Positions 15,783-25,240 of a stretch of 64,000 nt of DNA are shown here, one piece after another. This DNA is from Betaproteobacteria bacterium UKL13-2 (GTDB lineage: Bacteria; Pseudomonadota; Gammaproteobacteria; Burkholderiales; Usitatibacteraceae), in NCBI GenBank assembly GCA_001602455.1, contig CP012157.1:1731733-1795732 (forward strand). Reading direction: 5' to 3'. The notes under the pieces were generated by a model. It had not been told where the DNA came from, did not search any database, and worked only from the letters and a program-made list of their open reading frames with translations. How positions within the stretch are numbered: position 1 is the stretch's first letter; each line of letters begins with the position of its first letter. The translations under genes were made by a program, and so were the position numbers.

Positions 15783-16903
15783 TGCCTCCCGCATTACTTT
15801 CGACGCCGCGGCAGGATGGGTATCGTATGCCTGCCGAATGGGAGCCGCATCTGCAAACGTGGATGATCTGGCCCGAGCGCACCGACAACTGGCGCAACGG
15901 TGCGCGACCCGCGCAAGCCGCGTTTGCGGTGGTTGCACGCGCCATTGCGGCCTTCGAGCCCGTTGTGGTCGGTGCGAGCCCTCGCCAGTTCGCCAGCGCA
16001 CGCCAATGTTTGGCGGGTGAGCCAACCGCCCATCCAATACGTGTGGTTGAGATCGACAACGATGATGCGTGGTGCCGCGATACCGGGCCCACATTTGTGG
16101 TCAATGACAAAGGCGGGCTGCGCGGTATTGATTGGATGTTTAATGCCTGGGGCGGGACCAACGGCGGGCTGTATCGCACTTGGTTGCGCGATGACGCCGT
16201 CGCCGCACAGATTACCGCATTGGTCGGTGTCGAACGATATCGCACGGATGGTTTTGTGCTTGAGGGCGGCGCGATTCACGTCGATGGAGAAGGCACGCTA
16301 CTGACCACTGAGGCTTGCCTGTTGCAGCCGAATCGAAATCCGAGTTTCACGCGCAGCGGTATTGAAGCCATGTTGCGTGAGTATCTTTCGATTGATCGGG
16401 TGATTTGGCTCGCCAACGGCATCGTGAATGATGAAACGGATGAGCACGTTGACAATATATGTTGCTTTACGCGCCCCGGAGAAGTCTTGCTGGCGTGGAC
16501 AGACGATGTCACCGATCCGCAGTATCAGCACTCACAGGCCGCGCAGGCGCGACTCGGCGAAGCGACCGATGCGAAGGGGCGGCGCTTGAAGGTGCGAAGG
16601 CTTCCATTGCCTGCGGTGACGCACGCGAGCGCAGCCGAATACGCCACAGTTGAGCGCGGCGACGCGATTCCACGCGCAGCGAGCACGCGGTTGGCGGCCT
16701 CCTACATCAATTTTTATGTCTGCAATGGCGGTGTTGTGGTCCCGGCGTTCGATGACCCCATGGACGATATCGCCGCTAATATCATCGCTGACTGCTTCCC
16801 GACACGGCAGGTTGTTCAAGTCCCTGGCCGTGAAATTCTTCTTGGCGGTGGGAATGTGCATTGCATTACGCAGCAGCAGCCAAGGCCGCTGCGGTTCATT
16901 TGA
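15779..16903 (+). CDS. aguA: Agmatine deiminase
   Basis: AguA converts agmatine to N-carbamoylputrescine and ammonia in putrescine synthesis. The 374-residue protein has [15 protein letters not shown] near the N-terminus, the substrate/catalytic [32 protein letters not shown], the catalytic His/Asp segment [10 protein letters not shown], and the nucleophilic Cys in [13 protein letters not shown] at the very end. It is complete. The partner gene aguB is reduced to a stump just upstream, so the next pathway step must be provided elsewhere. The last codons [10 protein letters not shown] and the stop form the first unit of a tandem repeat that continues beyond the gene. Confidence 0.93.
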   Translation: MMPPALLSTPRQDGYRMPAEWEPHLQTWMIWPERTDNWRNGARPAQAAFAVVARAIAAFEPVVVGASPRQFASARQCLAGEPTAHPIRVVEIDNDDAWCRDTGPTFVVNDKGGLRGIDWMFNAWGGTNGGLYRTWLRDDAVAAQITALVGVERYRTDGFVLEGGAIHVDGEGTLLTTEACLLQPNRNPSFTRSGIEAMLREYLSIDRVIWLANGIVNDETDEHVDNICCFTRPGEVLLAWTDDVTDPQYQHSQAAQARLGEATDAKGRRLKVRRLPLPAVTHASAAEYATVERGDAIPRAASTRLAASYINFYVCNGGVVVPAFDDPMDDIAANIIADCFPTRQVVQVPGREILLGGGNVHCITQQQPRPLRFI

Positions 16904-17135
16904 CGCAGCAGCAGCCACGGGCGAGGGCCGCTGCGGTTCATTTGACGCAGCAGCAGCCAAGGCCGCTGCGGTTCATTTGACGCAGCAGCAGCCAAGGGCA
17001 AGGGCCGCTGCGGTTCATTTGACGCAGCAGCAGCCACGGGCGAGGGCCGCTGCGGTTCATTTGACGCAGCAGCAGCCAAGGCCGCTGCGGTTCATTTGAC
17101 GCAGCAGCAGCCAAGGGCAAGGGCCGCCGCGGTCT
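16868..17135. repeat. Tandem array of the aguA 3' end, seven copies
   Basis: CAGCAGCAGCC starts at 16871, 16906, 16948, 16983, 17025, 17067 and 17102. Units are 35 bp, or 42 bp when a 7-bp insert (CGGGCGA or GGGCAAG) is present. Each full unit repeats the last ~11 codons and the TGA of aguA; the final unit is diverged. The array ends 84 bp before alaS, leaving little room for its promoter. Confidence 0.95.
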
Positions 17136-17219
17136 AACTTGCCCAATTACGGCGCTGCAAGTATCCCGCCGCAGGTCGCTCAGTTAAAATAGCGGTTTTC
17201 TCCGCGCCTCTCCGATCCC

Positions 17220-19865
17220 ATGTCTGCTGCTTCAGAAAAATCCACTACCACGGTGCCGTCCGTGTCCGAGATTCGCCAGGCCTTTGTGACCTTCTTTGAG
17301 TCCAAAGGCCATACCCACCTTGCCTCCAGCTCGCTCGTGCCACACGACGATCCAACCTTGCTTTTTACCAATGCGGGGATGAATCAGTTCAAGGACGTAT
17401 TTCTGGGCTATGAGAAACGCGACTATCTACGCGCCGTGACCTCGCAGCGTTGTGTACGCGCTGGCGGCAAGCACAACGACTTGGAGAATGTGGGCTATAC
17501 CGCACGGCACCATACCTTTTTTGAGATGCTGGGTAACTTCAGCTTCGGTGATTATTTCAAGCGTGATGCCATCAAGTACGCATGGGAGCTGCTGACTGTC
17601 GCCTACAAATTGCCGAAAGAAAAGCTGCTGGTCACGGTCTATGCGGATGACGATGAGGCCTACAACATTTGGGCTGATGAGATCGGTGTACCGAAGGAAA
17701 AAATCGTTCGCATCGGCGACAACAAAGGTGGCAAGTACGCCTCAGATAATTTTTGGATGATGGGCGACACGGGGCCTTGCGGTCCGTGCTCGGAGATTTT
17801 CTACGACCACGGCGCGCACATTCCCGGTGGCCCTCCCGGATCGCCCGAGGAAGACGGTGACCGCTTTATCGAAATCTGGAATCTCGTGTTCATGCAGTTC
17901 AATCGCGAGGTCAAAGACGGCCCGATGATTCCGCTGCCCAAGCCTTCGGTTGATACCGGCATGGGCTTGGAGCGTTTGTCGGCGGTGCTTCAGCACGTTC
18001 ACGCGAACTATGAGATCGACCTGTTCCAAGCGCTGATCAAAGCTGGTATGCGTGAAACAGGTGAGAAAGACATTACCAACCCAAGTCTGCGTGTCATTGC
18101 CGACCACATTCGCGCCTGCGGCTTCTTGGTGTGTGACGGTGTGATTCCCGAGAACGCTGGCCGCGGTTACGTGCTGCGTCGTATTGCGCGCCGTGCGATG
18201 CGCCATGGTTACAAGCTCGGGCAGAAGAAACCGTTTTTTTACAAGTTGGTTGACGACTTGGCGCGGGTCATGGGGGACGCATACCCGGAGATCGCCGAAC
18301 ACAAGGAGCGTGTGAAGGCAGTGCTGCGCCAAGAGGAAGAGCGTTTTGGCGAGACGCTGGAAAACGGTATGTCGATTTTGGATGCAGCACTCAGTACCAA
18401 CGCGCAGCACCTTGATGGTGAAACGGCATTCAAGCTCTACGATACGTTCGGCTTCCCGATTGATTTGACCGCAGACATCGGGCGCGAACGCGGTTTCGAC
18501 GTTGATCTGGCGGGATTTGATCGCGCGATGGCCGCACAACAAGAGCGTTCACGCGGCGCGGGTAAATTCGCTGCCAAGGAGAAACTCACCTATGACGGCG
18601 CGAAGACGAATTTCAAAGGTTACGACACGATGGAGGCGATGGGCAGCGTATTGGCGCTCTATCGTGAAGGTGCCGCCGTTAAAGAATTGAAGGCAGGGGA
18701 GGAGGGGGTCGTGGTACTTGATACGACGCCGTTTTATGCCGAGTCTGGCGGGCAAGTGGGCGATGTTGGTGTGCTCGCAACGTCGAGTGCCACCTTTGAG
18801 GTCGGTGATACGCAAAAGGTGCAGTCGGATGTATTTGGCCATCACGGCAAGATGGTGACGGGTGCGTTGCGAGTTGGTGGCAGTGTAAAAGCGAGTGTGA
18901 ACTTGGACTTGCGCCGTCGCACCATGCGTCATCATTCGGTGACCCACTTAATGCACAAAGCGTTGCGCGAAGTGCTGGGAAGCCACGTCCAACAGAAGGG
19001 CTCATTGGTCGATGCGGACAAGACACGTTTCGACTTTGCACACAATGCGCCGATGACATCCAATGAGATCGCCCAGATCGAGGCCATTGTTAACGCCGAG
19101 ATCATCCGCAATGAAGCGACCAGCGCGAATGTAATGGCCCTAGAGGTCGCGCAGAAAACCGGCGCCATGATGTTGTTCGGCGAAAAGTATGGCGACGAAG
19201 TGCGCGTACTCGAAATTGGTTCGTCAAAAGAACTTTGTGGCGGGACACACGTAGGTCGGACCGGTGATATTGGGCTGTTCAAGATTGTCGCTGAGGGTGG
19301 TGTTGCGGCAGGTGTGCGTCGTGTTGAAGCGGTCGCGGGGTCGGTTGCGTTCGACTATGTTCAGCAAATGGGCCGCTCGATTGACGCGGCAGCAGCCTTG
19401 CTGAAGGCACAGCCTTCGGAACTCGAAGCCAAGATTGGCCAGACGCTCGACCACGTCAAATCACTGGAGAAGCAACTCGCGCAGCTCAAGTCCAAACTTG
19501 CCGCGTCTGCTGGCGATGAATTGCTCGGCCACGCTAAGGACGTGAATGGCACCAAGGTACTCTTCGCCAAACTTGAGGGCGTTGACGCCAAGGGGCTGCG
19601 GGAAACGATGGATCAGTTGAAGTCGAAGTTGAAGTCCGGCGTGATCGTGTTGGCGGTGGTTGAAGGCGACAAAGTGCAGATCGCAGCGGGTGTGACGGCT
19701 GATCTTGTCACGAAATTCAGAGCCGGTGAATTGGTCAACCACGTCGCGCAACAGGTCGGCGGCAAAGGCGGCGGCAAACCGGATATGGCAATGGCAGGTG
19801 GCACGAACCCAGCCGCGATCGGTGCTGCGCTGGAATCTGTCGCCGCATGGGTCTCTTCGAAGTAA
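17220..19865 (+). CDS. alaS: Alanyl-tRNA synthetase
   Basis: The 881-residue enzyme charges tRNA-Ala. Visible features are the class II N-terminus [30 protein letters not shown], the motif [14 protein letters not shown], and GMGLERL. The editing domain has HHSVTHLMH (HxxxH) and ELCGGTHV (CxxxH-type zinc site); the C-terminal C-Ala domain ends with [12 protein letters not shown]. Length is usual. gmhA follows 13 bp later. Confidence 0.97.
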   Translation: MSAASEKSTTTVPSVSEIRQAFVTFFESKGHTHLASSSLVPHDDPTLLFTNAGMNQFKDVFLGYEKRDYLRAVTSQRCVRAGGKHNDLENVGYTARHHTFFEMLGNFSFGDYFKRDAIKYAWELLTVAYKLPKEKLLVTVYADDDEAYNIWADEIGVPKEKIVRIGDNKGGKYASDNFWMMGDTGPCGPCSEIFYDHGAHIPGGPPGSPEEDGDRFIEIWNLVFMQFNREVKDGPMIPLPKPSVDTGMGLERLSAVLQHVHANYEIDLFQALIKAGMRETGEKDITNPSLRVIADHIRACGFLVCDGVIPENAGRGYVLRRIARRAMRHGYKLGQKKPFFYKLVDDLARVMGDAYPEIAEHKERVKAVLRQEEERFGETLENGMSILDAALSTNAQHLDGETAFKLYDTFGFPIDLTADIGRERGFDVDLAGFDRAMAAQQERSRGAGKFAAKEKLTYDGAKTNFKGYDTMEAMGSVLALYREGAAVKELKAGEEGVVVLDTTPFYAESGGQVGDVGVLATSSATFEVGDTQKVQSDVFGHHGKMVTGALRVGGSVKASVNLDLRRRTMRHHSVTHLMHKALREVLGSHVQQKGSLVDADKTRFDFAHNAPMTSNEIAQIEAIVNAEIIRNEATSANVMALEVAQKTGAMMLFGEKYGDEVRVLEIGSSKELCGGTHVGRTGDIGLFKIVAEGGVAAGVRRVEAVAGSVAFDYVQQMGRSIDAAAALLKAQPSELEAKIGQTLDHVKSLEKQLAQLKSKLAASAGDELLGHAKDVNGTKVLFAKLEGVDAKGLRETMDQLKSKLKSGVIVLAVVEGDKVQIAAGVTADLVTKFRAGELVNHVAQQVGGKGGGKPDMAMAGGTNPAAIGAALESVAAWVSSK

Positions 19866-19878
19866 CCAAGGAATTGCA

Positions 19879-20481
19879 ATGACCACGCCGCTCGATATCG
19901 TTCAAGCCAACCTCAAACAATCGAAACAAGCGCTTGAGAATTTATTGGCTAATCCGGCTGCGCTGGCAAGTGTTGCTGCCGCGGCTGAATTGATTGGTGC
20001 TGCGTTTGACAGGGGCGGGCGGGTATTCTCATGCGGCAATGGCGGAAGTATGTGCGATGCAATGCACTTCGCAGAGGAATTGTCAGGGCGTTATCGCAAC
20101 GACCGCAAGGCGCTCCCTGCGGTGTCGATCAGCGACCCCTCGCACATTTCGTGTGTCGGCAACGACTATGGCTACGACTTCATTTTTTCCCGCTATCTCG
20201 AAGCGCACGCGCGGGCCGGTGATGTGCTGCTTGGTATTAGTACCAGCGGCAAGAGTGCAAATGTGATTAAGGCCGCTGAATACGCGAAGGCGCATGGTAT
20301 TCATGTCGTCACGCTCACGGGAAAACCGGACAGTGTGTTGGGTGGGCTCGCGACCATTGATATCGTCACGCCGGGCAATAGCGGTTATGCGGACCGCGTT
20401 CAAGAGCTTCATATCAAAGTCATTCACATCCTGATTGAGCTTGTTGAGCGGCGGTTTTTTCCAGAGAATTACGAGCAATAG
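19879..20481 (+). CDS. gmhA: Phosphoheptose isomerase (SIS family)
   Basis: GmhA isomerises sedoheptulose 7-phosphate to D-glycero-D-manno-heptose 7-phosphate for LPS core synthesis. The 200-residue protein has the SIS core GRVFSCGNGGSMCDAMHFAEEL, LSGRYRNDRKALPAVS, and GDVLLGISTSGKSANVIKA. The start at 19879 has AAGGA 7 bases upstream. The last residues VERRFFPENYEQ are echoed, degraded, in every unit of the following repeat array. Confidence 0.92.
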   Translation: MTTPLDIVQANLKQSKQALENLLANPAALASVAAAAELIGAAFDRGGRVFSCGNGGSMCDAMHFAEELSGRYRNDRKALPAVSISDPSHISCVGNDYGYDFIFSRYLEAHARAGDVLLGISTSGKSANVIKAAEYAKAHGIHVVTLTGKPDSVLGGLATIDIVTPGNSGYADRVQELHIKVIHILIELVERRFFPENYEQ

Positions 20482-21936
20482 CTTGTTGCGTCTTTGTTTT
20501 ACGCGATGAGATTCCTCACCAAAAGCCGTTCGGAATGACAGTGTTTTTTTGCGGGATGGGATTCCTCACGAACTGCCGTTCGTGAATGACAGTGGTTTTG
20601 AGGTCATCACTTCCAAATTTGTCATCCCGAGCGCAGCCGAGGGATCTCATCTGGTTGTATTAAGGAGAAGGTATTGTTGATGCGGTCAGTCGAGCGGCGT
20701 TTTTTTTGGAGAATGACGAGCAATAGCGTGGGGCTTCGTTGTTTTACGCGATGAGATTCCTCACCAAAAGCCGTTCGGAATGACAGTGTTTTTTACGCGA
20801 TGAGATTCCTCACCGAAAGCCGTGAGGAATGACAATGGTTTTGAGGTCATCACTTCCAAATTTGTCATCCCGAGCGTAGTCGAGGGATCTCATCTGGTTG
20901 TATTAAGGATAAGGTATTGTTGATGCGGTTAGTCGAGCGGCGTTTTTTTTGGAGAATGACGAGCAATAGCGTGGGGCTTCGTTGTTTTGCGGGATGAGAT
21001 TCCTCACCAAAAGCCGTTCGGAATGACAGTGGTTTTTTACGGGATGAGATTCCTCACCAAAAGCCGTTCGGAATGACAGTGTTTTTTACGCGATGAGATT
21101 CCTCACCGAAAGCCGTGAGGAATGACAATGGTTTTGAGGTCATCACTTCCAAATTTGTCATCCCGAGCGCAGCCGAGGGATCTCATCTGGTTGTGTTAAG
21201 GAGAAGGTATTGTTGATGCGGTCAGTCGAGCGGCGTTTTTTTTGGAGAATGACGAGCGATAGCGTGGGGCTTCGTTGTTTTGCGGGATGAGATTCCTCAC
21301 CAAAAGCCGTTCGGAATGACAGTGTTTTTTACGCGATGAGATTCCTCACGAACTGCCGTTCGTGAATGACAGTGGTTTTGAGGTCATCACTTCCAAATTT
21401 GTCATCCCGAGCGCAGCCGAGGGATCTCATCTGGTTGTATTAAGGAGAAGGTATTGTTGATGCGGTCAGTCGAGCGGCGTTTTTTTTGGAGAATGACGAG
21501 CAATAGCGTGGGGCTTCGTTGTTTTACGCGATGAGATTCCTCACCAAAAGCCGTTCGGAATGACAGTGTTTTTTACGCGATGAGATTCCTCACCGAAAGC
21601 CGTGAGGAATGACAATGGTTTTGATGTCATCACTTCCAAATTTGTCATCCCGAGCGCAGCCGAGGGATCTCATCTGGTTGTATTAAGGAGAAGGTATTGT
21701 TGATGCGGTCAGTCGAGCGGCGTTTTTTTTGGAGAATGACGAGCAATAGCGTGGGGCTTCGTTGTTTTGCGGGATGAGATTCCTCACCAAAAGCCGTTCG
21801 GAATGACAGTGGTTTTTTACGGGATGAGATTCCTCACCAAAAGCCGTTCGGAATGACAGTGTTTTTTACGCGATGAGATTCCTCACCGAAAGCCGTTCGG
21901 AATGACAATGGTTTTGAGGTCATCACTTCCAAATTT
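20482..21936. repeat. Tandem REP-like array between gmhA and the GIY-YIG gene
   Basis: No gene is visible. The landmark GTCATCCCGAGCG recurs at 20621, 20863, 21157, 21401, 21643 and 21937, spacings 242, 294, 244, 242 and 294 bp. The 52-bp difference is one extra GATGAGATTCCTCACC...CGGAATGACAGTG module. Each unit contains inverted REP-like halves, a leader TTAAGGAGAAGGTA identical to that before the GIY-YIG gene, and a degraded copy of the gmhA tail (TCGAGCGGCG then a T run then GACGAGCAATAG). The repeating 242/294 order indicates duplication of multi-unit blocks. Confidence 0.93.
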
Positions 21937-22317
21937 GTCATCCCGAGCGCAGCCGAGGGATCTCATCTGGTTGTATTAAGGAGAAGGTAACAGATGTGAA
22001 ATGTCTAGAACCTACTATGTCTACATTGTCGCTTCGATCAGCCGGGTTGTTTACATCGGCGTCACTAACAATTTGGTTCGGAGGGTTCACGAACACAAGC
22101 AGGGCTTGGTTGCAGGCTTTACAAAGCGTTACCAGGTCGATCGACTGGTGTACTTTGAGGAAACAACCGACGTGCGAGTCGCGATTGAACGAGAAAAACA
22201 GTTGAAGACCTAGCGGCGGGAAAAGAAATTGGCGCTTATTGAAGTCGCCAATCCGCAATGGAAAGACATGTACTTTGACTTCACCGGATGAGATTCCTCG
22301 GCTGTGCTCGGGATGAC
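21937..22317. mobile_element. GIY-YIG cassette bounded by REP-like inverted repeats
   Basis: The left end GTCATCCCGAGCGCAGCCGA... (21937-21970) and the right end (22284-22317, reverse complement) match over 34 positions with 31 identities. They enclose only the GIY-YIG reading frame. The same sequence family makes up the arrays at 20.5-22.0, 28.7-31.4 and 48.9-50.5 kb. The structure looks like a minimal mobile element; that it moves is inferred. Confidence 0.5.
22001..22291 (+). pseudogene. GIY-YIG endonuclease, interrupted by an amber codon
   Basis: MSRTYYVYIVASISRVVYIG carries the Y-Y...Y-IG form of the GIY-YIG motif, followed by NNLVRRVHEHKQG with the conserved Arg, and Glu in YFEETTD. 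After KQLKT a TAG (22211-22213) stands where relatives have Trp; the same frame continues RREKKLALIEVANPQWKDMYFDFTG to TGA at 22289. One base change thus truncates an otherwise normal ~95-residue single-domain nuclease (YhbQ/UPF0213-like) to 70 residues. A strong Shine-Dalgarno, AAGGAGAAGG, lies 13 bases upstream. Partial activity or suppression cannot be excluded. Confidence 0.8.
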
Positions 22318-22384
22318 AAGAGTTGAGGGGAAAGCGGTTGTGCTCGCAGCTCTCTCGCTTCAGCAGCCGCATTTTTTGTTCGAT

Positions 22385-22416
22385 GTCATCCCGAGCGCAG
22401 CCGAGGGATCTCATCC
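22385..22416. repeat. REP-like single copy before NUDIX gene
   Basis: GTCATCCCGAGCGCAGCCGA then GGGATCTCATCC is the same half-element as the left end of the GIY-YIG cassette, 25 bases before the NUDIX start. Confidence 0.85.
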
Positions 22417-22441
22417 TAACGATGGAAAGTAGAGCAGCCGA

Positions 22442-22987
22442 ATGTCGTTCCGCTTCTGCCCAAAATGTGCAACACCGCTCGCCCAACGCACGTTCGACGA
22501 AGACGGCGGTCCCGCGATGCGGAATGCCTGTCCCGCTGAGACCTGCGGCTTCGTTCACTATGACAACCCAACCCCTGCGGTCGGCGTATTGATCGAGCAT
22601 CAGGGCGACATCGTGCTCGCGCGCGGTGCCGGCTGGCCGGAGGGTTTTTTTGCGCTGGTCACGGGCTATCTGGAGAAAAACGAAGACCCGCTTAAAGGTA
22701 TCGCACGCGAAGTGAAGGAAGAAACCAACCTCGATGTTGTTCAAACGCAGATCATCGGCAACTACATCTTTGAACGCAAAAATGAAGTGATGCTGTGTTA
22801 CTTCGCCAAGTGCGAAGGTGAGATTCGGCTCTCACCCGAGCTGGTAGAGATCAAGCGCTACCAGCCCCACGAGTTAAGGCCGTGGCCACGCGCCACGGGT
22901 TTTGCCGTTGCCGACTGGATGCGCTCACGCGGTCTTGACGTGAAATTCATCGACCGTCCACCCATCAACGCTGAGCCAAAAAAATGA
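22442..22987 (+). CDS. NUDIX hydrolase with N-terminal zinc ribbon
   Basis: A 181-residue protein with a zinc-ribbon-like start (FCPKCATPL ... NACPAETCG) and a Nudix box GYLEKNEDPLKGIAREVKEE, which fits Gx5Ex7REUxEExGU. It hydrolyses a nucleoside diphosphate linked to another moiety; NudC-like NADH or ADP-ribose substrates are possible but not determined. Its stop overlaps the next start as ATGA, so it is coupled to the trans-sulfuration gene. Confidence 0.85.
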   Translation: MSFRFCPKCATPLAQRTFDEDGGPAMRNACPAETCGFVHYDNPTPAVGVLIEHQGDIVLARGAGWPEGFFALVTGYLEKNEDPLKGIAREVKEETNLDVVQTQIIGNYIFERKNEVMLCYFAKCEGEIRLSPELVEIKRYQPHELRPWPRATGFAVADWMRSRGLDVKFIDRPPINAEPKK

Positions 22988-24132
22988 AAACGCAAAAACC
23001 CGAAAGCATTGCCGCACAGGCGCTTGGTTGGATCGACGAGAGCACCAAAGAAATCGTCGGGCAGATTCATACCTCGACGACATATATCCGCGACGAGGAC
23101 AATCAACATCGCAATGGCCGCGCGTATGCACGCGACCACAATCCCACCTTCGAGCAGCCCGAAGCCGTTCTCAATGCGTTGGAAGGTGGTCATCAAACCC
23201 GGTTGTTCGCCTCAGGCATGGCCGCGGCCACCGCCGTTTTTCAAGCCCTTAACCCGGGCGATCATGTGATCGCGCCGAAGGTTATGTACTGGTCGCTACG
23301 AAATTGGCTCAAGACGTTTGCGACGCGCTGGGGTTTGCAAATTGAGTTTGTCGATGCGACTGACCTCGACGCAGTTCGGGCGACGATCCAGCCGGGCAAA
23401 ACAAAATTGGTGTGGATTGAAACACCGGCGAACCCGATGTGGAGCATTACCGATATCGCTGCGACATGCGAGATCGCCCATGCAGCGGGGGCGTTAGTCG
23501 CGGTGGATTCGACGGTCGCGACACCGGTGTTGACCCGACCCATCGAGCACGGTGCCGATTTTGTGATGCATGCCGCGACCAAGTATTTGAACGGCCACTC
23601 CGACGTGGTGGCCGGTATGTTGACCGCCACGCGAGACTCCGAGACGTGGCAGCGCATTCGTGGTATCCGCGCGCAAATCGGCGGTATCGCCGGGCCGTTC
23701 GAGGCGTGGTTGCTCATGCGTGGCATGCGTACGCTGTTCCCGCGTGTGCGGACGGCTTGTGCGAGTGCTCAAACGATTGCCGAACACTTTGCCCGCCATC
23801 CGCTGGTGGCCGAAGTGCTTTACCCTGGACTGCCGGGGTTCGCGGGGCATGAGGTTGCCGCAAAACAAATGCAGGGCGGCTTTGGCGGCATGATGTCTAT
23901 CCGGGTCAAACAAGGTGCAGCCGCGGCGATCGCAGTCGCAGCTTCTACGCAGATTTGGAAACGTGCAACCTCGCTCGGCGGTGTGGAAAGTTTGATTGAG
24001 CATCGTGCAAGTGTTGAAGGTGAGGGTACACCTGCCCCGAATGATCTATTGCGCCTGTCGGTGGGCATCGAGGCGACGCAGGATTTGATTGACGATTTTG
24101 AGGACGCGCTGACTGCGGCGTCGCGCGTTTAG
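22984..24132 (+). CDS. PLP-dependent trans-sulfuration enzyme (cystathionine gamma-synthase/beta-lyase type)
   Basis: The 382-residue protein follows the Cys/Met-metabolism PLP family: TSTTYIRDEDN, YARDHNPTFEQPE, the PLP-stacking FASGMAAATAVFQ, ETPANPMWSITDI, the PLP-Asp in VAVDSTVATPV, the Schiff-base Lys in HAATKYLNGHSDVV, and the C-terminal SLGGVESLIEH and RLSVGIE. Exact reaction (MetB, MetC or a gamma-lyase) cannot be decided by eye. It starts inside the NUDIX stop codon. Role: methionine/cysteine interconversion. Confidence 0.88.
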   Translation: MKTQKPESIAAQALGWIDESTKEIVGQIHTSTTYIRDEDNQHRNGRAYARDHNPTFEQPEAVLNALEGGHQTRLFASGMAAATAVFQALNPGDHVIAPKVMYWSLRNWLKTFATRWGLQIEFVDATDLDAVRATIQPGKTKLVWIETPANPMWSITDIAATCEIAHAAGALVAVDSTVATPVLTRPIEHGADFVMHAATKYLNGHSDVVAGMLTATRDSETWQRIRGIRAQIGGIAGPFEAWLLMRGMRTLFPRVRTACASAQTIAEHFARHPLVAEVLYPGLPGFAGHEVAAKQMQGGFGGMMSIRVKQGAAAAIAVAASTQIWKRATSLGGVESLIEHRASVEGEGTPAPNDLLRLSVGIEATQDLIDDFEDALTAASRV

Positions 24133-24158
24133 TGTGAGCTTCGTTTTTCAGCCATCGG

Positions 24159-24243
24159 AAAATCCCCGAAGCTCGCGTCGCTCGCTTGCCCCCTTTTCTA
24201 AAGGGGGCGGGGAGCCGTCGTTAGAGGGCGAGCGGGGGATTTT
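24159..24243. repeat. Long imperfect palindrome
   Basis: AAAATCCCC at the left and GGGGGATTTT at the right enclose CCCCTTTTCTAAAGGGG, so an 85-base foldback lies between the trans-sulfuration and GAF genes. It is unrelated to the other repeat families here. Confidence 0.7.
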
Positions 24244-24325
24244 ACAGACGCCGAGAGTCGCCGGGGTGAAACCTCACATCTACAACCCACACGCCCACAA
24301 CTTCCTTTAGACGCCACCGCGCACC

Positions 24326-25033
24326 ATGTCCAACATCAACACCCGCATCCAAACCTATCTCGTCCGCGCCGACCTTGATCGTTACCTAGCCGAGACGCCC
24401 GTCATCGCCAAATGCATTCGCGGCATCGTGGATGTGATGGGCGAGCTGCCACCAGATTTCAGTCTTGATACGTTGTATCGCTATCCGGTGCCGATGATGT
24501 CTGAAGACGGTAGCTGTTCCTTGATCGAAGAGCTTGCGCCAACACCGTATGATTTGGCCGCAAGCGTGGGCGGGCGCAACGAGGCGACGACCCGCAAATT
24601 ATTGTTGCTCAATCAGGTGGTCGAACACGTCACGCAGATGACGGGAGCAGATTGGCTGGGCATCTATCAAGTGCGAACAAACCTAATGCAGCACCGTGTT
24701 TTGGTCAAACTCGCGTATCGTGGCCGCCCATCGCGCGCGGAGTTTCCGCTAACAACGGAGTTCGCCGCAGGCAGCACCAACAGCACCGTCGGGCTTGAGG
24801 GGTCGGCGCGTGTGATCGACGACGTAGCGGCCTACACGGCCGAGGGCGGCGGATTCTATGTATGTGACGACAAGGTGCAGTCGGAAGCGTGTCTGCCAAT
24901 GTTTGACGAGGCCGGCGTGATTGTCGGCATCATCGATGCCGAAGCAGCGCCCAAGCAATTCTTCAAGCCAGATCGCATTTCGGCCATTGTGGCACTGGCG
25001 ATGGTCGCCCCCGCGCTGCTCGGGAACTTCTAA
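24326..25033 (+). CDS. GAF-domain protein, free-methionine-sulfoxide-reductase-like
   Basis: The 235-residue soluble protein has an ~80-residue N-terminal extension and a C-terminal GAF domain (about 95-235): LNQVVEHVTQMTGADWLGIYQV, LAYRGRPSRAEFPLT, then VCDDKVQSEACLPMFDEAG and GIIDAEAAPKQFF. The two Cys residues and the E-A-C-L-P-M segment lie where fRMsr enzymes carry their redox cysteines, and the upstream neighbour handles methionine metabolism, but the match is only suggestive. Its last codons GGG AAC TTC TAA are the left arm of a dispersed hairpin repeat. Confidence 0.65.
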   Translation: MSNINTRIQTYLVRADLDRYLAETPVIAKCIRGIVDVMGELPPDFSLDTLYRYPVPMMSEDGSCSLIEELAPTPYDLAASVGGRNEATTRKLLLLNQVVEHVTQMTGADWLGIYQVRTNLMQHRVLVKLAYRGRPSRAEFPLTTEFAAGSTNSTVGLEGSARVIDDVAAYTAEGGGFYVCDDKVQSEACLPMFDEAGVIVGIIDAEAAPKQFFKPDRISAIVALAMVAPALLGNF

Positions 25034-25168
25034 AAACCTACTGCGCGGGCGAATCTGTCAGTGCCCGAGTTGGTCAAATTCGTCGCAGTACACTGGGCAC
25101 GTGTCCCGCGTTTGCCAACCCCGTCACTGCCAACTTCACCCGCTCGTGACGGTTTTTAGAAGTTCCCG
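25022..25168. repeat. D-family foldback repeat overlapping the GAF stop codon
   Basis: GGGAACTTCTAAAAACC (25023-25039) and its exact reverse complement GGTTTTTAGAAGTTCCC (25151-25167) bound about 110 bases. The related, shorter copies at 53640-53693 and 60918-60974 share ACTTCTATAAACCTGC, GCGTGGGCGAA and CGCGACGGTTTCGA. Confidence 0.8.
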
Positions 25169-25175
25169 CTACCTT

Positions 25176-25222
25176 AAACCCCAGCAAGGACGGGCGTCTT
25201 CAGGCAAAAAGTGCTGAAAATG
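25176..25222. repeat. C-family repeat, intergenic copy
   Basis: AAACCCCAGCAAGGACGGGC then GTCTTCAGGCAAAAA and GTGCTGAAAATG; it lies just beyond the D element and ends 18 bases from the DUF1499 stop codon. The C-D pairing recurs at 53.6 and 61.0 kb. Confidence 0.8.
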
Positions 25223-25240
25223 ACCGCCAGTCGGCGTGTT

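Noticed and set aside
24159-24243. Foldback after the trans-sulfuration gene as a Rho-independent terminator
   Set aside because: Arms are far apart with large internal mismatches and no T run directly after a GC stem; kept as a repeat instead.
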